From Myxococcus landrumus (GTDB lineage Bacteria > Myxococcota > Myxococcia > Myxococcales > Myxococcaceae): a stretch of 64,000 nucleotides of DNA. This document shows, in pieces, positions 8,795-18,203 of the stretch. Made by a program: the position numbers and the translations under genes. The notes below the pieces were generated by a model that had not been told where the DNA came from, did no database searches, and was given only the letters and a program-made list of their open reading frames with translations. Location: positions 4,414,001 through 4,478,000 of the forward strand of contig NZ_CP071091.1 in assembly GCF_017301635.1 (NCBI RefSeq), given 5' to 3'. Each line of letters starts with the position of its first letter. Positions within the stretch are counted from its first letter, which is position 1.

Positions 8795-9103
8795 TTACTT
8801 CTGCGACATGATCCATTTCACCAGCGCGCGGGCCTCCGCATCGGAGACCTCTTTGTTCGCTGGCATTGGAACAATCCCCCAGACGCCGCTGCTGCCCTTC
8901 TGCACCCGCTGCGCCAGCTTGTCTTCGGCATCCTTCTGCTTGCCGTATTTGGCGGAAATCTCCTTGTAGGAAGGCCCGACCAGCCGCGCCGACGCGGAAT
9001 GACACGTCGAACAGTTCTTGGCCTTCGACAGGGCCTCGCTCGCCAGGGCCCCGTTGGACACCAGCACCGTCGCGGAAAAACACATCCACAGCAAACGCTT
9101 CAT
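8795..9103 (-). CDS. Class I c-type cytochrome (c551/c552-like)
   Basis: Protein of 102 residues with a cleavable signal peptide (about residues 1-22, ending ALASEA). The mature domain of roughly 80 residues has the haem-binding CSTCH (Cys31, Cys34, His35) and a distal Met ligand in VPMPAN (Met80), the layout of small periplasmic electron carriers. The start at 9103 has the binding site GGAGATTGAG. It lies 55 bases beyond the hairpin that ends the RND operon, so it is probably transcribed on its own. The GMC dehydrogenase 4.5 kb away could be an electron donor, but nothing here links them directly. Confidence 0.9.
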   Translation of the reverse strand: MKRLLWMCFSATVLVSNGALASEALSKAKNCSTCHSASARLVGPSYKEISAKYGKQKDAEDKLAQRVQKGSSGVWGIVPMPANKEVSDAEARALVKWIMSQK

Positions 9104-9157
9104 CTCAATCTCCAATCGGTTCAGTCTATCAGTGGCATCTGACACAGCGGTTCGACA

Positions 9158-9179
9158 CAACGTCCTAGGTCGGACGTTG
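9158..9179 (-). terminator. Hairpin directly after the adaptor gene
   Basis: CAACGTCC, six-base loop, GGACGTTG: an 8-base perfect stem immediately after the adaptor's stop codon (TAG, complement of 9180-9182). It probably ends the RND transcript and separates it from the cytochrome gene. Confidence 0.55.
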
Positions 9180-10367
9180 CTACAGGGCAGCCTGCCCCTG
9201 GGCAACACGCACCACGCTCCCCTCCCCCAACGTATCCGGTGGACTCAACACCACGCGGTCCGCCTCGGATACGCCCTCCAACACCTCGACCTGCGAGCCC
9301 AGGTCGCGCCCCAGCACCACCACGCGCTGCTGGACCGCGTTCGCCGCGTCCACCACCAGCAAGGTCATCCCCTCACGACGCGCGGCCAGCGCACTGGCGG
9401 GGACGAGCAAGGGCGGAACGTCCCGCTCGATGAGCAGCCGGACGCGGACGAAGGCCCCCGCGAACAACCCGTGCTCGTTGGTGAGCTGCACCTCCGTGAG
9501 CAGCGTCCGGGTCCCCGGGTCCAACACGCCAGAGGTCCGCACCACGCGCCCCGGGAGCGCCCGGGCGGGTGCGTCCAACGTGGTGATGCGCGCCTCGAGC
9601 CCCGGGTGGATGTCGCTCGCGAGCGACTGCGGCACGTCCACGTACACCTTCAGCGCGTGCGTCTGGGCCATCTCGAAGAGGCTCGTCACCCCCGTGGCGC
9701 TCCCCGCGGTGACGAGCGCTCCAGGGTCCACGTTGCGGCGGACGATGAGGCCCTCGAAGGGTGCCACCACGCGACGGTAGGCATACAGGGCCTCCAACCG
9801 CTCCACCTCCGCCTTCGCGCCCTTCAGCGCGGCCTCCGCGGAGTTCGCCCGCGCCCGAGCCTCCTCGGAGGCCTCGTGGCTGACGTTCCCTTCTCGCGCG
9901 AGCGTCTGGTTTCGCTCCGCGGACGCCTGGGCGAACTCGAGGTTGCGCTCCGTCTCGTCCAGTCGGGCCCGGGCCCGCTTGCACTCGGCCTGGAGCTCGG
10001 GCGCCTCGATTTCGGCGAGGAGCTGGCCCGCGCGGACCTTGTCGCCGAGCTCGACGTGGATGCGCCCCACGAAGCCGCTGATGCGCGCGTGCAGCGAGGC
10101 CTTCTGGATGGGGAGCACCGTGCCCGGCAGCGTGAGCTCCGCCTTCGACGTGGCGCGACGCACCGGCACGGTGGCCACCAGCGGAGGCTGGCGGGACTCC
10201 TCCGCGCGGCGGTCCAACGCGCGCTCCCGCTCGAGCCGAGGCGCCACCCCCAGGCTCAGCAGCACCAGGAGCGCGGCGCCCAGCCCCCACGCCCATCCCC
10301 TGCCCGGCTTCGCGGGAGGAGGAACCCGGGGCTCCGTCTCATTCGTGTCGGGGGCTTGCGGCTTCAC
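9180..10367 (-). CDS. RND efflux periplasmic adaptor (HlyD/MFP family)
   Basis: Protein of 395 residues: one N-terminal membrane segment (about residues 25-42), then a lipoyl-like barrel half (VLPIQKASLHARISGFVGRI), a long coiled-coil hairpin rich in Ala, Arg and Glu (about residues 110-190), the second lipoyl half (VVAPFEGLIVRRNVDPGALV) and a beta-barrel. This order is standard for membrane fusion proteins that link an inner-membrane RND pump to an outer-membrane channel. It overlaps the pump gene by four bases (ATGA) and is translated after it. No outer-membrane factor gene lies nearby, so the channel must be encoded elsewhere. Confidence 0.9.
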   Translation of the reverse strand: MKPQAPDTNETEPRVPPPAKPGRGWAWGLGAALLVLLSLGVAPRLERERALDRRAEESRQPPLVATVPVRRATSKAELTLPGTVLPIQKASLHARISGFVGRIHVELGDKVRAGQLLAEIEAPELQAECKRARARLDETERNLEFAQASAERNQTLAREGNVSHEASEEARARANSAEAALKGAKAEVERLEALYAYRRVVAPFEGLIVRRNVDPGALVTAGSATGVTSLFEMAQTHALKVYVDVPQSLASDIHPGLEARITTLDAPARALPGRVVRTSGVLDPGTRTLLTEVQLTNEHGLFAGAFVRVRLLIERDVPPLLVPASALAARREGMTLLVVDAANAVQQRVVVLGRDLGSQVEVLEGVSEADRVVLSPPDTLGEGSVVRVAQGQAAL

Positions 10368-13300
10368 GCGGTCACCGAGGGCTCGAGGGCGGACGCAGCC
10401 ACGCGGACATCCCGCCGCGCCTGCATCAGGCTGTAGACCACTGGAACGAAGAACAAGGTCGCGACCGTGGCGCCCACGAGTCCGCCGATGACGGCGCAGC
10501 CCAGCGCCGCGTTCTGTTCTCCACCTTCACTCAGCCCCAGGGACATGGGGAGCATGCCCAACCCCATGGCCAGCGCCGTCATCAGCACGGGGCGCACGCG
10601 CACCCGCCCCGCCTCGAGCGCCGCCTCCAGCGCGCTGGCGCCTCGCAGCCGCTGCTCGTTGGCGAAGGACACCACGAGCACGGAGTTGGCCGTCGCCACC
10701 CCCACGCTCATGATGGCGCCCATCAACGAGGGGATGCTGAAGGACGTCTGGGTGACGAAGAGCGCCACCACCATGCCCACCACGGCTCCCGGCAGCGCGG
10801 TGATGATGATGAAGGGGTCCAGCCAGGACTGGAAGTTGACGACCATCAACGCATAGACGAGCACCGCCGCGAACAGCAGGCCCAGCAGCAACCGCTCGAA
10901 GCCGGTGCGCATGCTGTCCACCTGCCCACGCACCTGGATGCGAGAGCCCGGAGGCAGCTCTCCTCGATAGCGCTCCACGACGCGCTCCAGCCGCGAGGAC
11001 ACGCTGCCCAGGTCCGAGTCCTGGACATCCGCGCGGACGTTGAAGGTGGGCTGGATGTCCACGTGGCTGACGAAGACAGGCGTCTGCGCGCGCTGCACCC
11101 GGGCGAAGTCCCCCAGCAACTGGGTGCCCTCGCGCGTGGGCAACGCCAGCCGCGTCAGGTCCTCCACCGAGGCCACCCGCGACTCCGGCACCCGCACCGA
11201 CACGGGGTAGCTGTTGCCCGTCTTCGGGTCGCTCCAGAAGCTGGGGCTCACCTGGGAGCTGGAGGACACGGTGAGCAGCATGTTGTTGGCCACGTCCCGC
11301 TGCGTGAGGCCCACCGCGCTGGAGCGCACCCGGTCCACGTCGAAGTGCAGCCGGGGCGCGTTCATCACCTGGAACAACCGCACGTCCACCGCGCCGCGCA
11401 CCTGGCTCAGCTCCGCCTCCAGCTTTCGCGCGACGGCGTAGGTGGCCTCCCGCTGCGAGCCTGAAATCTGCACGTCGATGGGAGACGGCAGCCCGAAGTT
11501 GAGGATCTGCGTCACGATGTCCGCGGGCTGGAAATAGAACCCCAGCTCGGGGAACCGGGCCGGGAGCTGCTCGCGGAGCAACCGCACATACGCATCCGTC
11601 CGGCGCCGTCGCGCGGGGGACAGGACCACGAGGACCTCTCCATCCGCGCTGCTCACGTTGGACGTATCGGTCAGCGCGAGGTTGTAGCCGCCCGGCATCC
11701 CTATCTGGTCAATCATGCTCACCCGGTCCTCCGCCGGGATGAGCTCGCGCACGGCCTGCTCCACCAGGGACAGGGAGCGCTCCGTCTCCTCGATGCGGGT
11801 CCCCGGAGGCGCCACCACGTGCAGCCGCAGCTGGCCGGAGTCCACGGTGGGAAAGAAGTCGCGCCCCACGAAGGGCATCAGCCCCAGCGCGCCCAGCATC
11901 GCCAGCGCGAAGACGAACAGGACGCGGCGCGGATGCAGCAGCGCCCGCTGGAGCGCTCCGACATATCGCTCGCGGAAGTGGTGGAAGCCCGCATCGAAGC
12001 GCAGGTGCAGCCGCGCGAACAGCCCCGTCGCGGGCTGGCCGTGCTGCTCCACCTCCGCGCGCAGCAGGTACTGCACGAGCGTGGGCACCAGCGTGCGCGA
12101 CAGGACATACGAGGCCATGACGGCCAGCCCCACCGCCAGCCCCATGGGGAGGAAGAGGTAGCGGGCCGGCCCCTCGAGGAAGAGCACCGAGATGAAGACG
12201 ATGCCGATGGAGAGCGACGCGACGAACGCGGGCACGGCGATCTGCTCCGCGCCGTCCAGGATGGCCTGCGTGAGGGGCTTGCCCATCGCGAGGTTGCGGT
12301 GGATGTTCTCCAGCTCCACCGTGGCATCGTCCACCAGGATGCCCACCGCGAGCGCCAGCCCTCCGAGCGTCATCGAGTTGAGCGAGTAGCCCAGGCCCCG
12401 CAGCATCAATATCGCCGCGAGCACCGACAGCGGGATGGAGATGGCGATGATGAGCGTGCTGCGCCAGCTCCCGATGAACAACAGGAGCATCGTCGCGGTC
12501 AGCAGCGCCGCAATCACTCCCTCCACCAGCAACCCGTGGATGGCGGTCGTCACGAAGGAGGACTGGTCCGCCAGGAGCCTCACCGTGAGCCCCTCCGGCG
12601 CGGCGGCCTGGAGGGTGGGCACCAGCTCGCGCACGCGCCGGGCGACCTCCAGCGTCGAGGCCTCTCCCGTCTTCATCACGGACAGGATGATGGAGCGCCG
12701 TCCCTCCTCGCGCGCGATGTTCGTCTGCACCGCGAACCCGTCATGCACATGCGCCACGTCGCGCAGGAACACGACGCGGCCATCGCCTCGGCGCACCGGG
12801 ATGTCATTGAGCGCGTCGATGCTCTCCGGGCTGCTGTTGAGCGTCACCCGGTACTCGTGCGCCCCCATCTTGATGCTCCCCGTGGGGAGGACCAGGTTCT
12901 GCGCGGAGACCGCCGTGGCGACGTCATGCGGCGCCAGGCCCTGCGCCTTGAGCGCCTCCAGGTCCAGGTCCACGGTGATCTGCCGGGGCTTGCCCCCCGA
13001 GAGCTGGGGAATGCGCGAGCCCTGCACCGTCCCCAGCAAGGGCCGGACGCGCTGATTCACGTGGTCATAGATTTGCGACTCGGTGAGCGTCTCGCTGCTG
13101 AACGACAACTGGAGGATGGGGACGCTGCTGGCCGAGTACCGCAGGATGATGGGCGGCGGCGTCCCGGGAGGCATTCGCCGGGTGATGGATTGAGAGGAGG
13201 CCGTGACTTGCGCCATGGCCTCGGCCACGTCAGCCCCGGGATGTAGATACAACCGGCCGACTGAAACACCGTCGAACGACTGGCTTTCCTGCCGCGCCAG

Positions 13301-13531
13301 GTTGGCGACATTGTTGGCCAGGGAGTACTCACTGAACTGGGTGATCTGCCGTTCAATCTGCTGCGCCGGCAACCCCTCGTAAGTCCATACAACGCTGATG
13401 ACAGGGAGGTCGACCTCCGGGAGGATGTCCGTGGGTGCCTCGCGGATGACATGCACGCTCACGAAGACGAGCAACAACGCAGCCACCACGAAGGTATAGG
13501 GGCGTTGGAGCGCGAGTCGGACAATCCACAT
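10364..13531 (-). CDS. RND efflux pump permease (AcrB/HAE-type)
   Basis: Protein of 1055 residues, the normal length for hydrophobe/amphiphile efflux RND transporters. The N-terminus (ALQRPYTFVVAALLLVFV) is the first membrane helix; two large periplasmic loops follow, and the proton-relay helix carries GILVDDATVELENI with paired Asp near residue 397. It should export small hydrophobic compounds using the proton gradient. It is first in a two-gene operon with the adaptor. The 110 bases upstream face the GMC subunit gene, and no regulator is adjacent. Confidence 0.92.
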   Translation of the reverse strand: MWIVRLALQRPYTFVVAALLLVFVSVHVIREAPTDILPEVDLPVISVVWTYEGLPAQQIERQITQFSEYSLANNVANLARQESQSFDGVSVGRLYLHPGADVAEAMAQVTASSQSITRRMPPGTPPPIILRYSASSVPILQLSFSSETLTESQIYDHVNQRVRPLLGTVQGSRIPQLSGGKPRQITVDLDLEALKAQGLAPHDVATAVSAQNLVLPTGSIKMGAHEYRVTLNSSPESIDALNDIPVRRGDGRVVFLRDVAHVHDGFAVQTNIAREEGRRSIILSVMKTGEASTLEVARRVRELVPTLQAAAPEGLTVRLLADQSSFVTTAIHGLLVEGVIAALLTATMLLLFIGSWRSTLIIAISIPLSVLAAILMLRGLGYSLNSMTLGGLALAVGILVDDATVELENIHRNLAMGKPLTQAILDGAEQIAVPAFVASLSIGIVFISVLFLEGPARYLFLPMGLAVGLAVMASYVLSRTLVPTLVQYLLRAEVEQHGQPATGLFARLHLRFDAGFHHFRERYVGALQRALLHPRRVLFVFALAMLGALGLMPFVGRDFFPTVDSGQLRLHVVAPPGTRIEETERSLSLVEQAVRELIPAEDRVSMIDQIGMPGGYNLALTDTSNVSSADGEVLVVLSPARRRRTDAYVRLLREQLPARFPELGFYFQPADIVTQILNFGLPSPIDVQISGSQREATYAVARKLEAELSQVRGAVDVRLFQVMNAPRLHFDVDRVRSSAVGLTQRDVANNMLLTVSSSSQVSPSFWSDPKTGNSYPVSVRVPESRVASVEDLTRLALPTREGTQLLGDFARVQRAQTPVFVSHVDIQPTFNVRADVQDSDLGSVSSRLERVVERYRGELPPGSRIQVRGQVDSMRTGFERLLLGLLFAAVLVYALMVVNFQSWLDPFIIITALPGAVVGMVVALFVTQTSFSIPSLMGAIMSVGVATANSVLVVSFANEQRLRGASALEAALEAGRVRVRPVLMTALAMGLGMLPMSLGLSEGGEQNAALGCAVIGGLVGATVATLFFVPVVYSLMQARRDVRVAASALEPSVTA

Positions 13532-13641
13532 AACTTCACTTCTCCTCCTGCGTTCTTTGCCACGGAAACCCCGAGCGAGGCAATGTCCTCACCCCTTGCT
13601 TCCGAGAGGAAGAGTGGGGCACCATCCGCGTCGAGCCCGTC

Positions 13642-14208
13642 ATGAAAAACGTCGTGATACCTCCATCCTCCGATGCGGCTGTCCACTCGGATGCCCAGCT
13701 GAATCGCCGCCAGATTTTGCAGTGGCTGGGATTTGGCGTGGTGGCGTCCAGTTGCGGGACGCTCCAACTCAAACCCACCCTTCCCTCGCCCCAGCAGGCG
13801 TCCGTCCAACTCCTCACGCCCGACCAGGCGGGGCCCGTGACGGATGACGTGCTCGAGGCGCTGCGCGACACGGCCCGCATGGTTTCACGCTTCGTGGGCA
13901 TGGATGGAAAGCTCAACGAGTCGATGTTGGAGACCTACCTGCGGCTCAAGTGCGAGGAGCGTCCGTCCTATCGGGCGACCTACACGGACTACGCCGCCCA
14001 GGTGCGTCGCCCCGCACAGCTCTCCGTGGCCTGGCTCTCCGAGCTGAAGGAGCTCCACCGCGTGAAGGTGGTGGGTGAGCTCGCCATCATGTCCCTCATC
14101 AGTGAGGGCTTCCGCGCCTTCGGCTTCGGCAACTTCAACGGCTACATGGGAGGGCTCTGGCACGTGCCGCGCGAGTCGGGCTCCTTCCGCGCCTCCGACG
14201 AGCCGTAG
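13642..14208 (+). CDS. GMC dehydrogenase small subunit (gluconate 2-dehydrogenase subunit 3-like)
   Basis: Protein of 188 residues. Near the N-terminus NRRQILQWLGFGVVASSCG resembles a twin-arginine signal whose hydrophobic part ends in a possible lipobox Cys. The rest is helical and resembles the small chaperone/export subunit of membrane-bound sugar dehydrogenases, which carries the partner flavoprotein across the membrane. It is 31 bases upstream of the GMC flavoprotein gene, which lacks its own signal peptide; this supports co-export as a complex. Confidence 0.65.
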   Translation: MKNVVIPPSSDAAVHSDAQLNRRQILQWLGFGVVASSCGTLQLKPTLPSPQQASVQLLTPDQAGPVTDDVLEALRDTARMVSRFVGMDGKLNESMLETYLRLKCEERPSYRATYTDYAAQVRRPAQLSVAWLSELKELHRVKVVGELAIMSLISEGFRAFGFGNFNGYMGGLWHVPRESGSFRASDEP

Positions 14209-14239
14209 CCCCTCTCTTCTCCGACAGGAAATCTCAACC

Positions 14240-15790
14240 ATGAGGCTGTGCATCGTCGGAAGTGGTATCGCCGCCACCGTCACCGCGCGGGCCGCGCTGG
14301 AGCGGGGCTACGAAGTCGTGATGGTCGAAGCCGGCCCCAGGACGCTCATGCGGGACGGGCGCCGCTGGCTGGATTTCGTCACCACGGGCGTGCGGCCCTA
14401 CAACACCTGTGAGGACACCCAGGGCGACGCCAACACCCGGCCCGAGGGCGTCTCCGAGCGAGACCGCTACCTCATCAAAGGCAGCCGGCTGATGGCCGTG
14501 GGTGGGTCCACGCTGCACTGGAGCGGTTGGACTCCGCGCCTCCAGCCCGAGGACTTCGAGCTGCACTCGCGCACCGGCAAGGGCATCGACTGGCCGTTTG
14601 GCTATGCGCAGTTGGAGCCCTACTACTGCCAGGCCGAATCCCTGCTCAACGTCACCGGCCCCAACACGCCCGCCCCCTCCCATCCCACGCCCTGGCGCTC
14701 CGCGCCCTACAAGTGGGACAGCCCGCCGTATCCCGTCGAGGCGGAGCCGGTGCGCCACGCCCTGAAGTCCCTGGGCATCAGCTACGACCACATCCCCATG
14801 TCGCGGCGAGGCCCCGGCGGCGAGGGCGTGGGCGGCCCCTGCATGACGTTCGGCACGTGCCGCTACTGTCCGATGGGCGCGCGCTTCGACCCCACCCTGC
14901 TGCACGCGGAGCTGGAAGCCCACCCCGGGTTCAAGCTGCTCGACAACAGCCCGGTGCTGTCGGTGGACATGGTGGGCGACGTGGCCCAGGGCGTCACCTA
15001 CCGCACCCCCGAGGGCGGCACCGCCACGCTCAAGGCGGACGCCGTGCTGGTGGCCGCGGGCGCCCTGGAGACGCCCAAGCTCCTGTGGCACTCGGGCTTC
15101 GACGAGAAGCGCCTGCCCACGCTCGGGCGCTACCTGCTCACGCACCCGATGCTCAAGGTCGAGGGCAAGCTGCTCAAGGCGCCTCGGGAGTTCAATGGCC
15201 GCGAAGTCCCGATGCCGGCCCTCTTCTCGCGCCACTTCGACACCCCGGAGCAGCAGGCCGCCGGGAAGATGCTGTTCTCCGAGTACCCGGAGGAGCCGGA
15301 CATGCAGGCCTGGGTGCGGAAGGAGAACCTGGCACCGGGCTACATCGGCTCCTTCGCGCGGGAGAGCCGGCTCAACCTCCACGGCTTCATCGAGGAGTTC
15401 CCCCAGGCCGGCAACCGCCTGCGCTTCACCGGCGCGCCGGGCGAGCGCAAGGTGGACCTGCACTACGCGGTGGACGCGGGGTTCCAGGCGCGCTGGCAGT
15501 GGATGACCGACACGTTGATGAAGGTCATGCGGGCCTCGGGCTGCGACGAGCCGGGCATCTGGATTTCGGGCGTGATTCGCCGCGCCGACCACTCGGTGGG
15601 CACGGTGCGCTTCGGCAAGGGGCCCGAGTCGGGTGTCGTGGACGGCCAGCACCGCGTCTTCGGGACGAAGAACCTCTTCGCCCTCACCAACGGCAACTTC
15701 CCGAACAACGGCGCCATCAATCCGACGCTGACGCTCACCGCCCTCTCGCTGCGGTGGTCGCACCAGGTGCTGCCGGGCCTGAAGAAGTAG
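14240..15790 (+). CDS. GMC-family FAD-dependent oxidoreductase (membrane sugar/alcohol dehydrogenase type)
   Basis: Protein of 516 residues with an AGGAA binding site upstream of ATG 14240. The N-terminus CIVGSGIAATVTARAALERG is the FAD Rossmann motif, and the end TNGNFPNNGAINPTLTLTAL is the GMC C-terminal signature. A CX5CX2C cluster (Cys201, Cys207, Cys210, around TFGTCRYCP) matches the place where bacterial FAD-glucose dehydrogenases carry a [3Fe-4S] cluster, so it is probably an electron-transferring dehydrogenase rather than an oxidase. It forms an operon with the small subunit. The substrate is not evident. It converges on the DMT transporter gene with a 7-base gap. Confidence 0.88.
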   Translation: MRLCIVGSGIAATVTARAALERGYEVVMVEAGPRTLMRDGRRWLDFVTTGVRPYNTCEDTQGDANTRPEGVSERDRYLIKGSRLMAVGGSTLHWSGWTPRLQPEDFELHSRTGKGIDWPFGYAQLEPYYCQAESLLNVTGPNTPAPSHPTPWRSAPYKWDSPPYPVEAEPVRHALKSLGISYDHIPMSRRGPGGEGVGGPCMTFGTCRYCPMGARFDPTLLHAELEAHPGFKLLDNSPVLSVDMVGDVAQGVTYRTPEGGTATLKADAVLVAAGALETPKLLWHSGFDEKRLPTLGRYLLTHPMLKVEGKLLKAPREFNGREVPMPALFSRHFDTPEQQAAGKMLFSEYPEEPDMQAWVRKENLAPGYIGSFARESRLNLHGFIEEFPQAGNRLRFTGAPGERKVDLHYAVDAGFQARWQWMTDTLMKVMRASGCDEPGIWISGVIRRADHSVGTVRFGKGPESGVVDGQHRVFGTKNLFALTNGNFPNNGAINPTLTLTALSLRWSHQVLPGLKK

Positions 15791-15797
15791 GCGCGGC

Positions 15798-16682
15798 CTA
15801 CAGCGTGGCCTTGAGCACGGCCAGCGAGACAATGGCGACCACGGCGAACACCTCTCGCCGTGCGGGCGCCTCTTGAATGAAGGCATTGGCGAACACCAGC
15901 GAGAAGAGTGTCACGGAGTTGAGGATGGGCCACGCGACGACCCGGTTCCCCGTCGCGAGCGCCATGACGAAGGCCACCTGATTGCCCATGGTGAACAGGC
16001 CGCGCACCATCAAGTTGATGCGCGCGCGGCGGTCCTCGACCAGCTCCCCCATCTGCGAGGTCATCAGCTCCTTCGAGCCGAAGAGGAGCAGCAGCACCAG
16101 GCAGACGGCGCTCCGCCAGAACATCAGGGCCGTGCTCACCTCCAGGTTGGTCGCCACGTCCGACGACTTCCCCTGGAAGAACAGCTCGCCACAGAGGCTC
16201 TGGACGATGACGGCCGCGGTGATGAAGAACGCGGGCAGCCACAGCGTCTTCTTGCTGTCCGTCATCCCTCCCGCCGCCAGCAGCGAGCAACCAGACACGG
16301 CGAGGGCGAACAGGTACTCGGTCCAATGCACCGTGCGCCCGGCGAGCATCAGCACCAGGGGGATGAGGACATCTCCCACCCGCGAGACGATGTTCACCCG
16401 CGCCACCGTCAGGTGACGGAAGCCATACGAGAAGGCGAAGGCCACACCCTGGACGCTCGCCGCGAAGAGCGCGAGCTTCGGATTGGCATACATCGTCCAG
16501 CCCGTCTTGTTCTCCAGGGGCAGCAGGGGCAGCAGCGCCGCCAGGAGGAGGAACGGGACGAAGTTGTTGGCGAAGTTGAGGACCAGGATGGACTGGCGGC
16601 GAAGCCCGTAGCTCAACCGGTCGAAGACGCTGTTGCCCGAGCGCAACAGCACCGACGTCAGCGAATAGAGGACGGTCTCCAT
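15798..16682 (-). CDS. EamA/DMT-superfamily membrane transporter-like protein
   Basis: Protein of 294 residues with nine to ten hydrophobic segments in two halves, the architecture of drug/metabolite transporters. The start is embedded in the Nudix stop: TGA (16684-16682) shares its A with ATG 16682, and a GTG at 16685 is also possible. As the last gene of a radical SAM/Nudix operon it may export or import the compound made there, but its substrate is unknown. Confidence 0.75.
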   Translation of the reverse strand: METVLYSLTSVLLRSGNSVFDRLSYGLRRQSILVLNFANNFVPFLLLAALLPLLPLENKTGWTMYANPKLALFAASVQGVAFAFSYGFRHLTVARVNIVSRVGDVLIPLVLMLAGRTVHWTEYLFALAVSGCSLLAAGGMTDSKKTLWLPAFFITAAVIVQSLCGELFFQGKSSDVATNLEVSTALMFWRSAVCLVLLLLFGSKELMTSQMGELVEDRRARINLMVRGLFTMGNQVAFVMALATGNRVVAWPILNSVTLFSLVFANAFIQEAPARREVFAVVAIVSLAVLKATL

Positions 16683-17176
16683 CACGGCCGTGCGCTGCCG
16701 CCAGAGGCCGGGAACATCTGCTCCAGACAGGGCAGCAACTGCGGATGACAGGGCTCGTCGCGCAGGCGGCCCAGCTCCTCGGGCGCCAGGAAGAGTCCGC
16801 CGCCCACTTCCCGCTCCGAGAAGCGCATCGCCCCGTCTAGCTTGGTGCGATACAGGAAGATGCGCCGGTGGTGCCCGTCATCGAAGACGAACTCCGCGAC
16901 GAGGGAGAGGGGACTGTCCAGCCCCAGCTCCTCCCGCAGCTCGCGCCGGGCGGCGTCCAGCGGGGCCTCCCCCGCGTCGACATGGCCCCCCGCCGAGGTG
17001 CACAGGTGGCCCGGCATGAACTTCATCTGCAGGGAGCGCCGCTGCAGGAAGACCTTGCCCTCGTGCTCCACCATCACATGCACGATGCGATGGGGCAGCT
17101 TCTGGCCGTAGACCGCTTCGCGAGCCGCACGGCCCACCACCCGCCCCTGCGCATCGATGACATCCATCTGTTCCAT
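16682..17176 (-). CDS. Nudix hydrolase
   Basis: Protein of 164 residues with a complete Nudix box at about residues 64-86 (GHVDAGE ... RRELREELGL), the metal-binding site for hydrolysing nucleoside diphosphates linked to another group. The N-terminal part (VIDAQGRVVGRAAREAVYG) and length resemble the YfcD/isopentenyl-diphosphate-isomerase-like branch. It sits 28 bases after the radical SAM gene and overlaps the DMT gene. Its role in that operon is unknown; it might clean up or activate a nucleotide-linked intermediate. Confidence 0.88.
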   Translation of the reverse strand: MEQMDVIDAQGRVVGRAAREAVYGQKLPHRIVHVMVEHEGKVFLQRRSLQMKFMPGHLCTSAGGHVDAGEAPLDAARRELREELGLDSPLSLVAEFVFDDGHHRRIFLYRTKLDGAMRFSEREVGGGLFLAPEELGRLRDEPCHPQLLPCLEQMFPASGGSARP

Positions 17177-17204
17177 GCCGCGGATACCCTCGTGACAGCC
17201 AGGA

Positions 17205-18203
17205 CTACGCGCTCAGGGCCGTCCGGCTCTCCATGGGGATGACCTGGACGCGGTCTCCCACCCACTTCCGGAAGTGGGCACCCCAGTCGTAGTTCTCGCG
17301 CGTCCAGCCGTCCTTCACCGTGCCCGTCACCAGGGAGCTGAAGAAGAGCTTCTTGCCGGTGACAATCTCCTCCGTGCCCACGATGCCGTTGGGCCAGATG
17401 AGGAAGTAGTAGCGGCTGTAGTTGACCGTGCGGTCCGACAGGCGGATCTGCATGTCCGGGTAGCGCAGGCGGAGCTTCTCCACCACGGCGGTGACGTGGT
17501 TGGTCTCCTCGGGCATCAGCTCGCTGTAGATGTGGTAGGCGCGGCCCGCGTTGAGCGTCCAAGAGATGGCCCAGTCGCGGATGCCCCGCTCGTAGATGAA
17601 CTGGGCAAGCTCCTCCACGTGCTGGCTGTTGTGGCGGTTCAGACAGGTCAGGATGCGCGGCGCCACGCCGCTGTCCACGCACAGGCCAATGGCCCGGAGC
17701 GTCTCCTTGTAGGTGTTGCCCTTGATGTTGCGGCTGGGACGAATCTCGTTGTTCACGCGCTCATCCATGGAGTCGAGGCTGATCTCCACGCGCGTGCACT
17801 TCGACACCGTCTTCATCATCTGGGCCGTCAGGAAGGTTCCGTTCGTCCCCAGGATGGTGGCGACCCCGTTGTCGGTGAGCTTCTCGATGACCTGCAAGGT
17901 GTCCTTGCGCATCAGCGGCTCACCCCCGGAGAGAATCTGTCGCATGATTCCCGCGCGGATGATTTCGTCGGCCACCTTCAATTGCTGAGGCGTGGAGAGG
18001 CGCTCGGACGGCAGGTCCTCGTCGTTGCCATAGCAATGAATGCATTTGAGATTGCAGGGGGCTGTCACCAACCATCCACAACCGATGGGACTCTGGGGGA
18101 CCGGCTCGCAGCCCTCGTACACCTTCGCGGAGAACTCATCGCGAAGGTTGTCATAGACGATGGTGCCCCAACTCTCGCGACGCTCTCGGATACGCACGGA
18201 CAT
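17205..18203 (-). CDS. Radical SAM protein, peptide-modifying type by N-terminus
   Basis: Protein of 332 residues from ATG 18203. The cluster motif is CNLKCIHC (CX3CX2C, as in AdoMet radical enzymes) at about residues 50-57, with LSGGEPL as the GGE motif. The first 25 residues (RRESWGTIVYDNLRDEF) resemble the leading strand of PqqE/MftC-type enzymes that bind leader peptides, but no SPASM cysteines follow at the C-terminus. The frame is open further upstream to 18326, but that part has no domain sense. It is first in an operon with the Nudix and DMT genes. No precursor peptide could be recognised nearby. Confidence 0.85.
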   Translation of the reverse strand: MSVRIRERRESWGTIVYDNLRDEFSAKVYEGCEPVPQSPIGCGWLVTAPCNLKCIHCYGNDEDLPSERLSTPQQLKVADEIIRAGIMRQILSGGEPLMRKDTLQVIEKLTDNGVATILGTNGTFLTAQMMKTVSKCTRVEISLDSMDERVNNEIRPSRNIKGNTYKETLRAIGLCVDSGVAPRILTCLNRHNSQHVEELAQFIYERGIRDWAISWTLNAGRAYHIYSELMPEETNHVTAVVEKLRLRYPDMQIRLSDRTVNYSRYYFLIWPNGIVGTEEIVTGKKLFFSSLVTGTVKDGWTRENYDWGAHFRKWVGDRVQVIPMESRTALSA

